This document shows positions 49,762-59,014 of a stretch of 64,000 nt of DNA, in pieces. Under the pieces are notes generated by a model, which saw only the letters and a list, made by a program, of their open reading frames with translations, did no database searches and was not told the DNA's origin. How positions within the stretch are numbered: the first letter of the stretch is position 1; each line of letters opens with the position of its first letter. Both the position numbers and the translations under genes were made by a program. The stretch comes from Aeromicrobium stalagmiti. Lineage in GTDB: Bacteria > Actinomycetota > Actinomycetes > Propionibacteriales > Nocardioidaceae. The stretch lies in NCBI RefSeq assembly GCF_013283745.1, contig NZ_JABSTZ010000001.1, positions 1,320,406 to 1,384,405 of the forward strand, written 5' to 3'.

Positions 49762-51021
49762 CTAGAGCCGCTCGACCCGCTCGTCGTCCGTCGCACCCTT
49801 GGTGTCGAACAGCGTGCGCGCAGTCCCGGCCAGGTGGGCGAGGTCGTACTCGCGGTGGTTCTGCAGCAGCACCGACACGTCGGCGGTGCGCAGGGCGTCG
49901 TCCAGGTCGCCGGCTCGGGTGACGGCCTCGCCGTTCGGCGTCCACGCCTCGACGTGCGGGTCGTGGAACACCAGGTTCGCCCCCTTGGCCAGCAGCAGCG
50001 CCGCCAGCGGGGTGGCGGGCGACTCGCGCTGGTCGGCAATGTTGGGCTTGTAGGTCACGCCCAGCAGCAGGATGGTCGAGCCACGCAGGGCCTTGCCCTC
50101 GTCGTTGAGCAGGTCGGTCAGGCGCTCGACGACGTAGGCCGGCATCTGCAGGTTGATCGACTGGGCGAGCTCGACGAACTGGAACGGGCGTCCGAGGGTC
50201 GACCGCACCTTGAACGACAGGTAGTTCGGGTCGATCGGGATGCAGTGACCGCCGACGCCGGGGCCCGGGTAGAAGGCCTGGAAGCCGAACGGCTTGGTCG
50301 CCGCGTTGCGGATGACCTCCCACAGGTCGATGTCCATCTCGTGGCAGAACTGCGCCATCTCGTTGACCAGGGCGATGTTGATGTGCCGGTAGGTGTTCTC
50401 CAGCAGCTTGGTCATCTCGGCCTCGCGGGTGCCCTTCGACGGCACGACGGTGTCGATGAACCGCCCGTAGAAGGCAGTCGCGACCTCGGTGGACGCCGGG
50501 GCGTGGCCGCCGACGACCTTGGGGGTGTTGGCGATGCCGTACGTCGCGTTGCCGGGGTCGACCCGCTCGGGGCTGAACGCCAGGTGGAAGTCGACGCCTG
50601 CGACCAGGCCGCCCTCCTCGAGGATGGGACGCACGACCTCGTCGGTCGTGCCCGGGTAGGTCGTCGACTCCAGCACCACGAGGTGGCCGGGACGCAGCTG
50701 CCGGGCGATCGTCGTGGTCGCGGCCACGACGGCGCCGAGGTCGGGCTCGCCGTCGAGCGAGAGCGGCGTCGGCACGCAGATGACGATCGCATCGGCGTCG
50801 GCGAGCACGGACTCGTCGGTGGATGCCGTGAATCCCAGCGACAGCATCTCGGCGACGTCGGCGTCCGACAGGTCGTCGATGTGGCTGTGGCCGTCGTTGA
50901 GGGACTCGACCATCGAGGCGTTGAGGTCGAAGCCGACGACGCTCACCCCGGATCGCGCAGCCTGCTGGGCGAGGGGGAGGCCGACGTAGCCGAGACCGAT
51001 GATGGCCATGTCGTTGTGCAC
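49762..51021 (-). CDS. nucleotide sugar dehydrogenase (UDP-ManNAc/UDP-glucose type)
   Basis: 419 residues. NAD loop GLGYVGLPLAQQAARSG near residue 10, NTYRHINIALVNEMAQF near 212, active-site Cys in GVGGHCIPIDPNYLS near 259, and GVTYKPNIADQRESPA near 330. The sequence is of the WecC/UDP-N-acetyl-D-mannosamine dehydrogenase group, oxidising the C6-OH to a uronic acid. It is divergent from the acyltransferase and supplies an acidic sugar for the surface polymer. Confidence 0.9.
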   Translation of the reverse strand: MHNDMAIIGLGYVGLPLAQQAARSGVSVVGFDLNASMVESLNDGHSHIDDLSDADVAEMLSLGFTASTDESVLADADAIVICVPTPLSLDGEPDLGAVVAATTTIARQLRPGHLVVLESTTYPGTTDEVVRPILEEGGLVAGVDFHLAFSPERVDPGNATYGIANTPKVVGGHAPASTEVATAFYGRFIDTVVPSKGTREAEMTKLLENTYRHINIALVNEMAQFCHEMDIDLWEVIRNAATKPFGFQAFYPGPGVGGHCIPIDPNYLSFKVRSTLGRPFQFVELAQSINLQMPAYVVERLTDLLNDEGKALRGSTILLLGVTYKPNIADQRESPATPLAALLLAKGANLVFHDPHVEAWTPNGEAVTRAGDLDDALRTADVSVLLQNHREYDLAHLAGTARTLFDTKGATDDERVERL

Positions 51022-51147
51022 CCCGTGAGGCTATCAATGCGCGCCGCTGGCCGGAGGAATCGGACCTTCGCGGCCGATCGGATAACCTGTTCGAGGCCCA
51101 CGGCCCAGCCAGACCGACCACCATCTGCCCAGACGGGACCCGCGCGC

Positions 51148-53262
51148 ATGTCCACCGCTCAGCACCGATCCGGCGGAAGCGCGACCCTGACCAAGCCCGA
51201 TCACGGTCGGACGATCCGCCTCGACATCGAGGGCATGCGCACGATCGCGGTGGGATCGGTGCTCATCGCCCACGCGGGCGTCCCGTTCATGGCCGGTGGA
51301 TTCGTCGGCGTGGACGTCTTCTTCGTCCTGTCGGGCTTCCTCATCACCGGGCTGCTGGCGCGCGAGGTCTCGCGCTCGGGGCGGGTGAGCCTCACCAACT
51401 TCTGGGCCCGGCGCATGAAGCGCCTGCTGCCGGCCAGCGCCACGGTGCTCGCCTTCTCGGCACTCATCACCTATCTCTACCTGCCGATCACGCAGCGCAA
51501 GGACTTCGGCGGCGACATCATCTCCGCGGCGCTCTACGTCGTCAACTGGCGCCTGGCCGATCGCGGTGTCGACTATCTCGCGGAGGACATCGGCCAGTCG
51601 CCGGTGCAGCACTACTGGTCGCTCGCCGTCGAGGAGCAGTTCTACCTCGTCTGGCCGATCCTCATGCTGATCATCGGTCTCGTCGCGGCCAAGCGCTGGA
51701 AGCGTGGCGCGTTCGCCGTGCTCGGCGTCGTCACCGTCATCTCGTTCGTCTATGGCCTGCAGCAGACCAACGACAGCCCGGCCACGGCGTACTTCGTGTC
51801 GACGACGCGCATCTGGGAGCTCGGCATCGGTGCCCTGCTGGCGCTCTCGGCGAGCCAGGTCGAACGGATCCCGAGCATCCTGCGTGCCATCGGCGGCTGG
51901 GTCGGCATCGCGATGATCACCTACGCCGTGTTCGTCTTCGACGAGCAGACGACGTGGCCCGGCGCCGCCCCGCTGGTGCCGGTCCTCGGTGCTGCGCTGA
52001 TGATCGCGAGCGGCCTGACGACGACGCCCGGCTCGCCCCAGCGGCTGCTGAGCATCAAGCCGATGGTGTGGATCGGAGGTCTGTCCTACTCGATCTACCT
52101 GTGGCACTGGCCGATCCTGGTCGCTGCCCAGGCCGAGCGCCCCGACATGCGACTGCGCTTCGTCGTCGTGCTGATGATCCTGTCGATCATCCCGGCCTAC
52201 CTGTCCAACCGGTTCATCGAGAACCCGGTCCGCTTCGGCTCCTTCTTCAAGCCGACCGGGCGGGCCCTGGGCCTCGGTCTGGCCCTCTCGGCGGTCGGCG
52301 TCGGCGTGGGCCTCGCGCTCAACGCCTCGGTCAGCCTCGGGTCGGTCGTCGACGAGGCGGACAAGAGCGACAGCCCCGGCGCCGCCGCGCTGCTCGACCC
52401 CGCCAACAAGGACGTCGTGTGGAGCGAGATCAAGGCGGTCGACAAGATGCGACCGCTCGCGACCGACGCCGTCGACGACCGCCCGCCGTTCTACAGCGAC
52501 GACTCCGGCTGCCAGGTCGAGAACGGCAACCCCGTCCCGAAGCTCTGCGAGTGGGGCGACACGGCCTCGGACCGCACCGTCGTCATCATCGGCGACTCCA
52601 AGATGGCGCAGTGGCAGACCGGCCTCGAGGACATCGCCAACGACGAGGGCTTCAAGCTCGTCCAGATCACCAAGTCGGCGTGCCCGTTCACCGACGCGAG
52701 CATCGACCGGTCCAACAAGACCGACTGCCGACAGTGGGGCCAGACCGCGTTGCAGGACATCGTCGACATGAAGCCCGATCTGGTGATCACGTCGCACCGT
52801 CTGCAGGACGCGCTGCCCGAGGGCAAGTCCGACGACAAGGATGCGACGGTCGACGCGATGGCTTCGGGCATGGCGCGCTACTGGACGACGATCACCGACG
52901 CCGGCATCCCGCTCGTGGCGCTGCTCGACAACCCCTCGCCGACCAACCAGCCGGTCTACGAGTGCGTCGCGCAGAACCCCAAGAACCTCACGGACTGCTC
53001 GTTCGACCGCAAGCGCGGCATCGCCGACTCTGGTGCCGTGGCGGCGCTGCAGGCCGCCAAGGAGGTGCCGGCCGTCAAGATCCTCGACATGACCGACACG
53101 ATCTGCCCCGACGGCGAGCGCTGCTCGGCCGTCATCGGCAACGTGCTGGCCTACCGCCAGGGAACCCACCTGACGATGTCGTTCATCGACAGCGCCGAGA
53201 AGCAGCTCGCTGCCCAGCTTTTCGCGGTCACCGACGGGAAGTTCGGCGCCCCGCTGAAGTGA
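51148..53262 (+). CDS. acyltransferase 3 / SGNH O-acetyltransferase (OafA-like)
   Basis: 704 residues. Acyltransferase_3 domain with about ten helices: RTIRLDIEGMRTIAVGSVLI near residue 20 (R/H motif), VDVFFVLSGFLITGLL near 53, and SLAVEEQFYLVWPI near 155. Linker near 390-440, then a C-terminal SGNH domain with nucleophile GDSKMAQW near 483 and late catalytic GTHLTM near 671. It O-acetylates a glycan at the membrane, as in OafA/OatA. ATG 51148 follows a 126-base divergent region. Confidence 0.9.
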   Translation: MSTAQHRSGGSATLTKPDHGRTIRLDIEGMRTIAVGSVLIAHAGVPFMAGGFVGVDVFFVLSGFLITGLLAREVSRSGRVSLTNFWARRMKRLLPASATVLAFSALITYLYLPITQRKDFGGDIISAALYVVNWRLADRGVDYLAEDIGQSPVQHYWSLAVEEQFYLVWPILMLIIGLVAAKRWKRGAFAVLGVVTVISFVYGLQQTNDSPATAYFVSTTRIWELGIGALLALSASQVERIPSILRAIGGWVGIAMITYAVFVFDEQTTWPGAAPLVPVLGAALMIASGLTTTPGSPQRLLSIKPMVWIGGLSYSIYLWHWPILVAAQAERPDMRLRFVVVLMILSIIPAYLSNRFIENPVRFGSFFKPTGRALGLGLALSAVGVGVGLALNASVSLGSVVDEADKSDSPGAAALLDPANKDVVWSEIKAVDKMRPLATDAVDDRPPFYSDDSGCQVENGNPVPKLCEWGDTASDRTVVIIGDSKMAQWQTGLEDIANDEGFKLVQITKSACPFTDASIDRSNKTDCRQWGQTALQDIVDMKPDLVITSHRLQDALPEGKSDDKDATVDAMASGMARYWTTITDAGIPLVALLDNPSPTNQPVYECVAQNPKNLTDCSFDRKRGIADSGAVAALQAAKEVPAVKILDMTDTICPDGERCSAVIGNVLAYRQGTHLTMSFIDSAEKQLAAQLFAVTDGKFGAPLK

Positions 53263-53273
53263 CGGGAAGGTCG

Positions 53274-54959
53274 TCAGCTGATCCCGCGCGAGCGGACCAG
53301 CTGCTCGACCGCCTCGACCGCGCGCCGTGAGTTGTCGCGGTCGTGGAACGTGAACGCCCGCCGGGCCCGCTCGTCGTACTCGGGCTCGCGGACGCAGCCG
53401 GTCTCGAGGTAGCGCTGCAGCGCGTCGATCGTCGTGTCGAGGTCGTACGTGACCGGGCCGAAGCCGTCGCGCTCGTGGTCGAACCACGAGGGCTCGGCGT
53501 GACCGGCGGTGAACTCGTCGCGGTCGAAGTGCGTGTAGACCATCGGCGTGCCGAGATAGGCCAGGTCGAAGTGCACCGACGAGTAGTCAGTGAGGAAGAG
53601 GTCGCAGCGACGCATGACCTCCTGGATGTCGGACGCGCCGCCGTCGAGGATCGTGACGCGGTCGCCGCCGATCGTCGGGTCGGCGTACTGCGCCCGCAGG
53701 TTGTAGTGCGGCATGAGCTCGAAGCGGTGGTCGTGCTGCTCCAGCAGGGCCTGCAGACGCTCGCTGGTCAGCAGCCCGTCGACGAACTGCTGGTAGGTCG
53801 ATCCCTCGAACGGCGTCTCGCCGGCCCCGCCCTGGCTGAACAGCTCGGGCGCGAGGTAGCGGCGCCACGTCGGCATGTAGAGGATCGTGCGGCTGCGGGG
53901 CGTCGGCACGAGCGCGTCGAAGCGGGGCAGCCCCGTCTCGGCGACCTGGTGGTCGTAGCCGGACGCCAGCCGAACGGCGTCGGACTCGGCCGGGCTGGCG
54001 GTGAGGAACAGGTCGTAGCCGCCCGTGCGACGCCGGACGTCCTTGGTCTTGTCGTTGATGCCGTGCTTGAGATAGACCCGGTAGGCGCCGATCCGCCAGT
54101 TGAGCTGGCGCATGTAGTGCTGCTTCTTCCAGCGGCTCGGCACCATGTGCTTGACCGAATAGGCGTTGGCGAGCACCGTCGCGTGCACCATGAGGATGCG
54201 GTGGCGCCACGACGAGTGCCGCACGACGCGGCCGAGCTGCGAGAGCTCGGCGAAGCGGTCGCTCGACGGGTCGAGCACGTAGTAGGCGCGGATGTCGGGC
54301 CGCTCGCGCCGCAGATAGCTGAAGAAGTGGAAGCCGTTGTCGCGCGCGGTGTCGGCGCGCTCGCCGACCAGCCAGATCTCGCGGCCGATGAAGAAGGGCT
54401 TGGTCAGCAGGCGCAGCGGCTGGACGAAGGCGTAGGGCCGGCGGTGGACGAGGTCGCGCACGGCGCGGACGGTGCGTGCAGTCGCCCAGCGGAAGCCGGC
54501 CAGTGCCGCGGGGAAGGCCTGGGTGACGACCTCGGCGCGCTCCGACAACGAGGGCAGGAGCTGCAGCCGGCGCCCGGCGGCGATGATCGGGCGCGACGTC
54601 GCGAGCGCGCCGGGGGCGGCGTTGACGACGACCCGGGACGGCTCGCCGGCCGGGGTCGTCAGCTCGATCTCGACGCCGGTGGTGCCGACAGGGATCTGGT
54701 CGATCGGGACGTCGCCGACGAAGCCCGTCCAGCGGTAGGCGCCGTCCTCGTAGCGAAGGCGCGGCTCGGTCACGGCGGAGACGGCCGCGGTGCCGTCGGG
54801 GGCGCTCCAGTGCAGGGTGAGCGTCTGGTCGGCCGGCGGCCCGGCCGCGTCAGTGCCGGGACGACGGCACGTGCCGGTGAGGCGCAGCGTGCGCCCACCG
54901 TCGACGACGTCGAGCCCGTGCAGGCTCGCCGCGATGATGCGCACGGGCTCGGCGGTCAC
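53274..54959 (-). CDS. CDP-glycerol glycerophosphotransferase family protein
   Basis: 561 residues. GTG start overlapping the upstream small gene's stop. An N-terminal beta-rich accessory domain (residues 1-165) precedes a teichoic-acid-polymerase-like GT-B domain with LKHGINDKTKD (catalytic His) near 297 and LFLTDYSSVHFDLAYLG near 445 with the family's TDYSS nucleotide-binding motif. Such enzymes add glycerol-phosphate or ribitol-phosphate to a wall or surface polymer. Confidence 0.88.
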   Translation of the reverse strand: MTAEPVRIIAASLHGLDVVDGGRTLRLTGTCRRPGTDAAGPPADQTLTLHWSAPDGTAAVSAVTEPRLRYEDGAYRWTGFVGDVPIDQIPVGTTGVEIELTTPAGEPSRVVVNAAPGALATSRPIIAAGRRLQLLPSLSERAEVVTQAFPAALAGFRWATARTVRAVRDLVHRRPYAFVQPLRLLTKPFFIGREIWLVGERADTARDNGFHFFSYLRRERPDIRAYYVLDPSSDRFAELSQLGRVVRHSSWRHRILMVHATVLANAYSVKHMVPSRWKKQHYMRQLNWRIGAYRVYLKHGINDKTKDVRRRTGGYDLFLTASPAESDAVRLASGYDHQVAETGLPRFDALVPTPRSRTILYMPTWRRYLAPELFSQGGAGETPFEGSTYQQFVDGLLTSERLQALLEQHDHRFELMPHYNLRAQYADPTIGGDRVTILDGGASDIQEVMRRCDLFLTDYSSVHFDLAYLGTPMVYTHFDRDEFTAGHAEPSWFDHERDGFGPVTYDLDTTIDALQRYLETGCVREPEYDERARRAFTFHDRDNSRRAVEAVEQLVRSRGIS

Positions 54960-55291
54960 TTCGCCTTGGCGTCGAGCTCGGCGATCGCGTCGAGGATCGA
55001 CTGCCGGGCGCGGGAGATGTCGGACAGGGTGCGGGTCGAGGCCTGGTCGACGGCCGCCTGGACGTCGGTCGACGCGGTCGACACCTGCGGTGCGGGAGCC
55101 GTCACGAGGTAGCCCGCGATCGCGGCCTGCAGCAGCAGGATGCAGAACAGGACGAGGTCGTACTCGTCGGCGAGGAGGCCGATGACGCCGAGCACCAGCA
55201 GGACGGCGGTCGCGCCCGCCAGCACCTTGGTGCGTTCGGCGACGAGGCGACGCACGGACGTCTTCGCGGTGCCCTGCCAGGTGCTGCTCAT
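54956..55291 (-). CDS. small membrane protein with coiled-coil tail
   Basis: 111 residues. Two hydrophobic segments (VLAGATAVLLVLGVIGLLA near residue 24 and DLVLFCILLLQAAIAGYLV near 45) and a polar C-terminal helix predicted to be coiled-coil (ISRARQSILDAIAELDAKAK). It shares one base with the upstream glycosyltransferase stop and overlaps the CDP-glycerol gene by four bases, so all three are coupled. Possibly a scaffold or regulator of the transferases; no family recognised. Confidence 0.7.
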   Translation of the reverse strand: MSSTWQGTAKTSVRRLVAERTKVLAGATAVLLVLGVIGLLADEYDLVLFCILLLQAAIAGYLVTAPAPQVSTASTDVQAAVDQASTRTLSDISRARQSILDAIAELDAKAK

Positions 55292-57768
55292 CAAGATCCC
55301 CCTGTGGTGGTGAGCGAGGTGATCGCCGCGACGTACGCCTCGGCGCCGAGGACAGTCTGGCAGAACGCCAGTGACCGGCCCTGCTGGTCGGCGAACAGTG
55401 CCGGGTCGGCGACGAGCTTGTCGAGCACCTGCTCGACCGGCGCGTCGTCGAGGTAAAGGGCCGCGTCGCCGAGCCGGTCGCGCAGCGCGGGATCGGCGAT
55501 GACGACGCAGCCGCGGGCCATGGCCTCGATCGCCGGTCGCAGCAGCGCCGAACCAGCGGTCCGGGGCGCGGGGACGACGACCACGTCGCACTGGTCGTAG
55601 AAGGCCGACGGGGAGACGACGCCGTCGCGGAAGACGAGGGCGCCGGGCACCGCCTCGGGGCGTCGCTCCTGCTCCAGCACGCGGATGTCGAAGCGGTCGG
55701 TGGTCGGGAGCAGGGCGCCGAGGTGTCGGCGGTCGGCCTGCTCGGCGCGATAGGTCGAGGCGTCGGCGACACCCAGCACGAGGCCGTCCTCGATGCGACG
55801 ACGGGTGAACCGCGGGACGTCGGCGATCTCCATCAGCTGCGCCGCGTGCACCGTGCCGGTGACGCCGCTGGCCCAGATGGCCTTGCCGATCTGGTCGGTC
55901 GCGGGGATCCACTCCGCGACCCGGCCGAACATGCGGCGCACGGCTGCCTCGACGTGCGGCGGGTCCCACGACACCCGCGGCGAGACGCCCTCGGTGGGCA
56001 TCCGGTCGGCGATCACGACGACTCGCTCGGGCGTCATCGCGATGGCGTCGTTGGAGCGGGGGAGCGTCAGCAGGTCGACGTCGCGGACGACCAGCACCGT
56101 CGGGCTGACCGGGGCGCCGAGGGCCATCCAGGACGTGACGCCGTGGGCCATGAGGTCGAGCAGGTCGGCGCGGGGGTAGCGGCGCTGTCGCGAGGCGAAC
56201 CGGAGGGCGTCGGCGCGGGCGAGCCCGACCCGCAGGCCGCTCGCGTGCAGGGCCGAGATCTCGCGGGCGACGCCCGTCGAGGCGACCGGCCCGGGACGGG
56301 GATCGGTCAGCACCACGACGTTGGGGGTGGCGTCGGCGTAGGTGGTGCCCTCGAGCTCCGGCGGTGCGGGGAACGGCCGGCGTCCGTCGGCGTCGGGGCT
56401 GCGGGGTGCGAGGCCCTCGGTGCGGATGCGCTGGTGCCAGTGCCGGAACGCCGAGTGGTAGGACACCCGCGCCGGTCGGTGCCAGCTCGGACGGAAGTCT
56501 TCGCGCGACAGCGATCCGTCGGTCAGCTGGTAGAGCGACAGCGGCTGCTTGAGGGTCGTCACGGTGTGCTGGCCGAACACCGCGGCGATGCGTTCGATGT
56601 ACTCCGTGTCAGCGGCCTTGCGCATCTCGTCGAACGGCCCGAGCCGGCCGAGGACGGCCTCGCGACGGAACAGCAGCGACGGCGCGTTGTGCGCGAACGG
56701 CAGCGAGCCGACGCGGGTGATGTAGAGATCGGTGTGCAGGCGGATCGACTTCGACAGCGTCGCGACTAGGCGCGGGTCGGCGTCGAACGCGGCCATCTGG
56801 CGCTCGAGGCGCTGCGGGTGCGACCAGTCGTCGCCGTCCTGGATGCCGGCGAACTCGCCCCGCGCCATCGACAGCCCCAGGTTGCGGGCCCGGTAGGCGC
56901 CGCCGTTCTGGGGCATCCGGTGATAGGTGACGCGGTCGCTGAGCGCGCGCACCTGCTCGAAGATCGGCTCGAACCCGGCGGGGCTGTGGTCGTCGACGAC
57001 GATGACCTCGAGGTTGGCCCACGTCTGCTCGAGCACCGAGCGGGTCGCCGTCAGGAGGCTCTCGGTGGGCGAGTAGACGGGCATGACGATGCTGATGAGC
57101 GGGCCGTCGACGGAGCCTGCGACCGCGTCGGTGCGCACGGTGTCGAACGGCGAGGCGGTCGCCTCGAACGTCATCGGGGCCAGGCCGCGGTCGATGAACG
57201 GCGCGTTGAAGGCCTGCTGCCAGGTCTCCAGCGACGCCGGCTCGATGCCGCGGAACGGATTGATGATGTCGGTGTTGACCGCCCAGTGGTACCAGGACGG
57301 AGCGTCGTTGGTGACGACGTTCGGGTTGTCGTGCGAGGTGTGGCGACGGACGTAGTCGACCCGGCCGACGGCGAGGTGCGCCTGGATGTCCTGGCGGTCG
57401 TACTCGTGGGGCTGGCCGTCGCGGTCGGCGACACGGCGCGACAGCGCGAACAGGTCGGCCGCCGCCGTGAAGTCGCCGTCGGACCCGAACGAGTGACCGA
57501 GCACCAGATAGGCGAAGGCGTACATCGACGGGGCGTGCAGGGGGGCGAGCGCGCGGTCGACGACCGGCCGGCCGGCCGTGATGTCGCCGGCGATGCCGAT
57601 GATCTGGGCGGCGTTGTAGGTGCCGCGTGACGCCATGCGGGCCAGGACGTCGGCGGAGTCGGTGTACTCGTAGCGCAGCAGCGTCGCGGAGAGCCGCGCT
57701 GCCGACACGACTCCGGAGTCGGCGAGGTCGACGAGGTGGGGAGGGAGGCCGGGGGTCTGGGGGCTCAC
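55291..57768 (-). CDS. two-domain glycosyltransferase (GT2 plus GT-B-like C-terminus)
   Basis: 825 residues, GTG start. Same architecture as the 47274 protein: N-domain (1-225), GT2 core with ISIVMPVYSPTESLL near 230, VVDDHSPAGFEPIF and QDGDDWSHPQRL near 315, and a C-terminal region ending in CVVIADPALRDRLGDAALYL. It heads the reverse operon with the small membrane protein and CDP-glycerol transferase. The two paralogues flank the UDP-sugar and acyltransferase genes, indicating duplication within one polymer locus. Confidence 0.8.
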   Translation of the reverse strand: MSPQTPGLPPHLVDLADSGVVSAARLSATLLRYEYTDSADVLARMASRGTYNAAQIIGIAGDITAGRPVVDRALAPLHAPSMYAFAYLVLGHSFGSDGDFTAAADLFALSRRVADRDGQPHEYDRQDIQAHLAVGRVDYVRRHTSHDNPNVVTNDAPSWYHWAVNTDIINPFRGIEPASLETWQQAFNAPFIDRGLAPMTFEATASPFDTVRTDAVAGSVDGPLISIVMPVYSPTESLLTATRSVLEQTWANLEVIVVDDHSPAGFEPIFEQVRALSDRVTYHRMPQNGGAYRARNLGLSMARGEFAGIQDGDDWSHPQRLERQMAAFDADPRLVATLSKSIRLHTDLYITRVGSLPFAHNAPSLLFRREAVLGRLGPFDEMRKAADTEYIERIAAVFGQHTVTTLKQPLSLYQLTDGSLSREDFRPSWHRPARVSYHSAFRHWHQRIRTEGLAPRSPDADGRRPFPAPPELEGTTYADATPNVVVLTDPRPGPVASTGVAREISALHASGLRVGLARADALRFASRQRRYPRADLLDLMAHGVTSWMALGAPVSPTVLVVRDVDLLTLPRSNDAIAMTPERVVVIADRMPTEGVSPRVSWDPPHVEAAVRRMFGRVAEWIPATDQIGKAIWASGVTGTVHAAQLMEIADVPRFTRRRIEDGLVLGVADASTYRAEQADRRHLGALLPTTDRFDIRVLEQERRPEAVPGALVFRDGVVSPSAFYDQCDVVVVPAPRTAGSALLRPAIEAMARGCVVIADPALRDRLGDAALYLDDAPVEQVLDKLVADPALFADQQGRSLAFCQTVLGAEAYVAAITSLTTTGGS

Positions 57769-57932
57769 CGGTGGGGGTGCTCACTTCCGGGTCGACTGCG
57801 GGGCACGGTGCGTGCTGGTCGTGCGCCGACAGGATACCGGGGTCGGGTCGTCCCGCCCTAGTCGCCGACGTGCCGGGGCGGTCCTGCGGTGGCCCCCAGC
57901 CGTGGCACGGTGTCTCGCAGCGCCGGGGCCGG

Positions 57933-57952
57933 ACTAGTCCTTTCGGACCAGT
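57933..57952 (+). promoter_or_regulatory. hairpin upstream of methyltransferase gene
   Basis: ACTAGTCC-TTTC-GGACCAGT, an eight-pair stem with one G-U, followed by AGAGTGG. It may be an attenuator or transcript start structure; nothing stronger is visible in the 229-base gap. Confidence 0.35.
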
Positions 57953-57997
57953 AGAGTGGGTGGGCCGTTCCCGTCGACCGTCAGGACATCTGCCTTC

Positions 57998-58978
57998 ATG
58001 AGCTCAGCCCGCGTCTCCCAACCGTTCGCGATCGTGGCGAGCCTGCTGGCGGCGCTGGCGATCGTGGTCGCCGTCGTCGCCTGGAACCTCGACGAGGTCA
58101 CCTCGTCGGTCAGGGTGCTCGTCCTGCTCGGTCTCGTGATCCTCGCCGCCGTGCTGGCGCTGGGAGTCCTGGCCGAGCGTCGTTCCGACGAGCGGCATGC
58201 CGAGCGGCACGCCGAGCTGAGGGCCCTCGCGGCCGCGGTCGGCTCCGACGCCGCCTCGATCGCTGACGTGCAGCAGCGGGTCAGGCGACTGCAGGAGGGG
58301 CTCAACAACAGCTCCGCGTCGGGCCCCCTGCGCTACATCAACAAGCACGCCGACCAGGTCTTCGAGCAGGTGCAGGCCACGATCAACCTGTTCGCGATGG
58401 TCGACATCGCGGCACCCGTGCCGCCACTGCGCCACTGGGCGGTCTCGCCCGATGCGCTCAACCTGCTGGTCCAGGAGCTCCTGGCCGTCCGTCCGCGCGT
58501 CGTGGTCGAGTGCGGCAGCGGCAGCTCGACCCTGTTCCTGGCGCTGGTCGCCCGCAAGCACGGCCTCGACACCCGCATCGTCGCGCTCGACCACGAGCAG
58601 GAGTACGCCGACAAGACCAACCGCCTGCTCGCCGCGCACGGCGTCGACGACATCGCATCGGCCCGCCTGGCGCCGCTCGAGGACGTCACGACAGATCGCG
58701 GAGCCCAGCCGTGGTACGCCGCGACGGCGCTCGACGACCTGTCCGACGTCGGTCTCTTGTTCGTCGACGGCCCGCCCGGCGGCGGCAACCGGTTGGCCCG
58801 CTACCCGGCGCTGCCGCTGCTGTGGGACCGCCTCGCACCGGGCGCGTCGATCGTCCTCGACGACACCGACCGGGCCGACGAGCAGGAGATCATCGCCCTC
58901 TGGGCGGCCGCGCACCCCGAGCTCTCGGGCGAGTCGATCGCGACCGAGAAGGGCGCCTACATCCTGCGTCGCCCCTGA
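57998..58978 (+). CDS. membrane-anchored class I methyltransferase-like protein
   Basis: 326 residues. Two N-terminal helices (FAIVASLLAALAIVVAVVAW and VLVLLGLVILAAVLALGVL), a coiled-coil linker near 65-95, then a Rossmann SAM-type domain with VVVECGSGSSTLFLAL near residue 168, VALDHEQEYADK near 196 and LFVDGPPGGG near 250. CmcI/TylF-like. Substrate is perhaps a sugar of the surface polymer. ATG 57998 chosen; 57956 would add 14 residues. Confidence 0.8.
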   Translation: MSSARVSQPFAIVASLLAALAIVVAVVAWNLDEVTSSVRVLVLLGLVILAAVLALGVLAERRSDERHAERHAELRALAAAVGSDAASIADVQQRVRRLQEGLNNSSASGPLRYINKHADQVFEQVQATINLFAMVDIAAPVPPLRHWAVSPDALNLLVQELLAVRPRVVVECGSGSSTLFLALVARKHGLDTRIVALDHEQEYADKTNRLLAAHGVDDIASARLAPLEDVTTDRGAQPWYAATALDDLSDVGLLFVDGPPGGGNRLARYPALPLLWDRLAPGASIVLDDTDRADEQEIIALWAAAHPELSGESIATEKGAYILRRP

Positions 58979-59014
58979 GTCGTCGTCACAGAGCGGTCGC
59001 CTCGGCGAGCCGTC

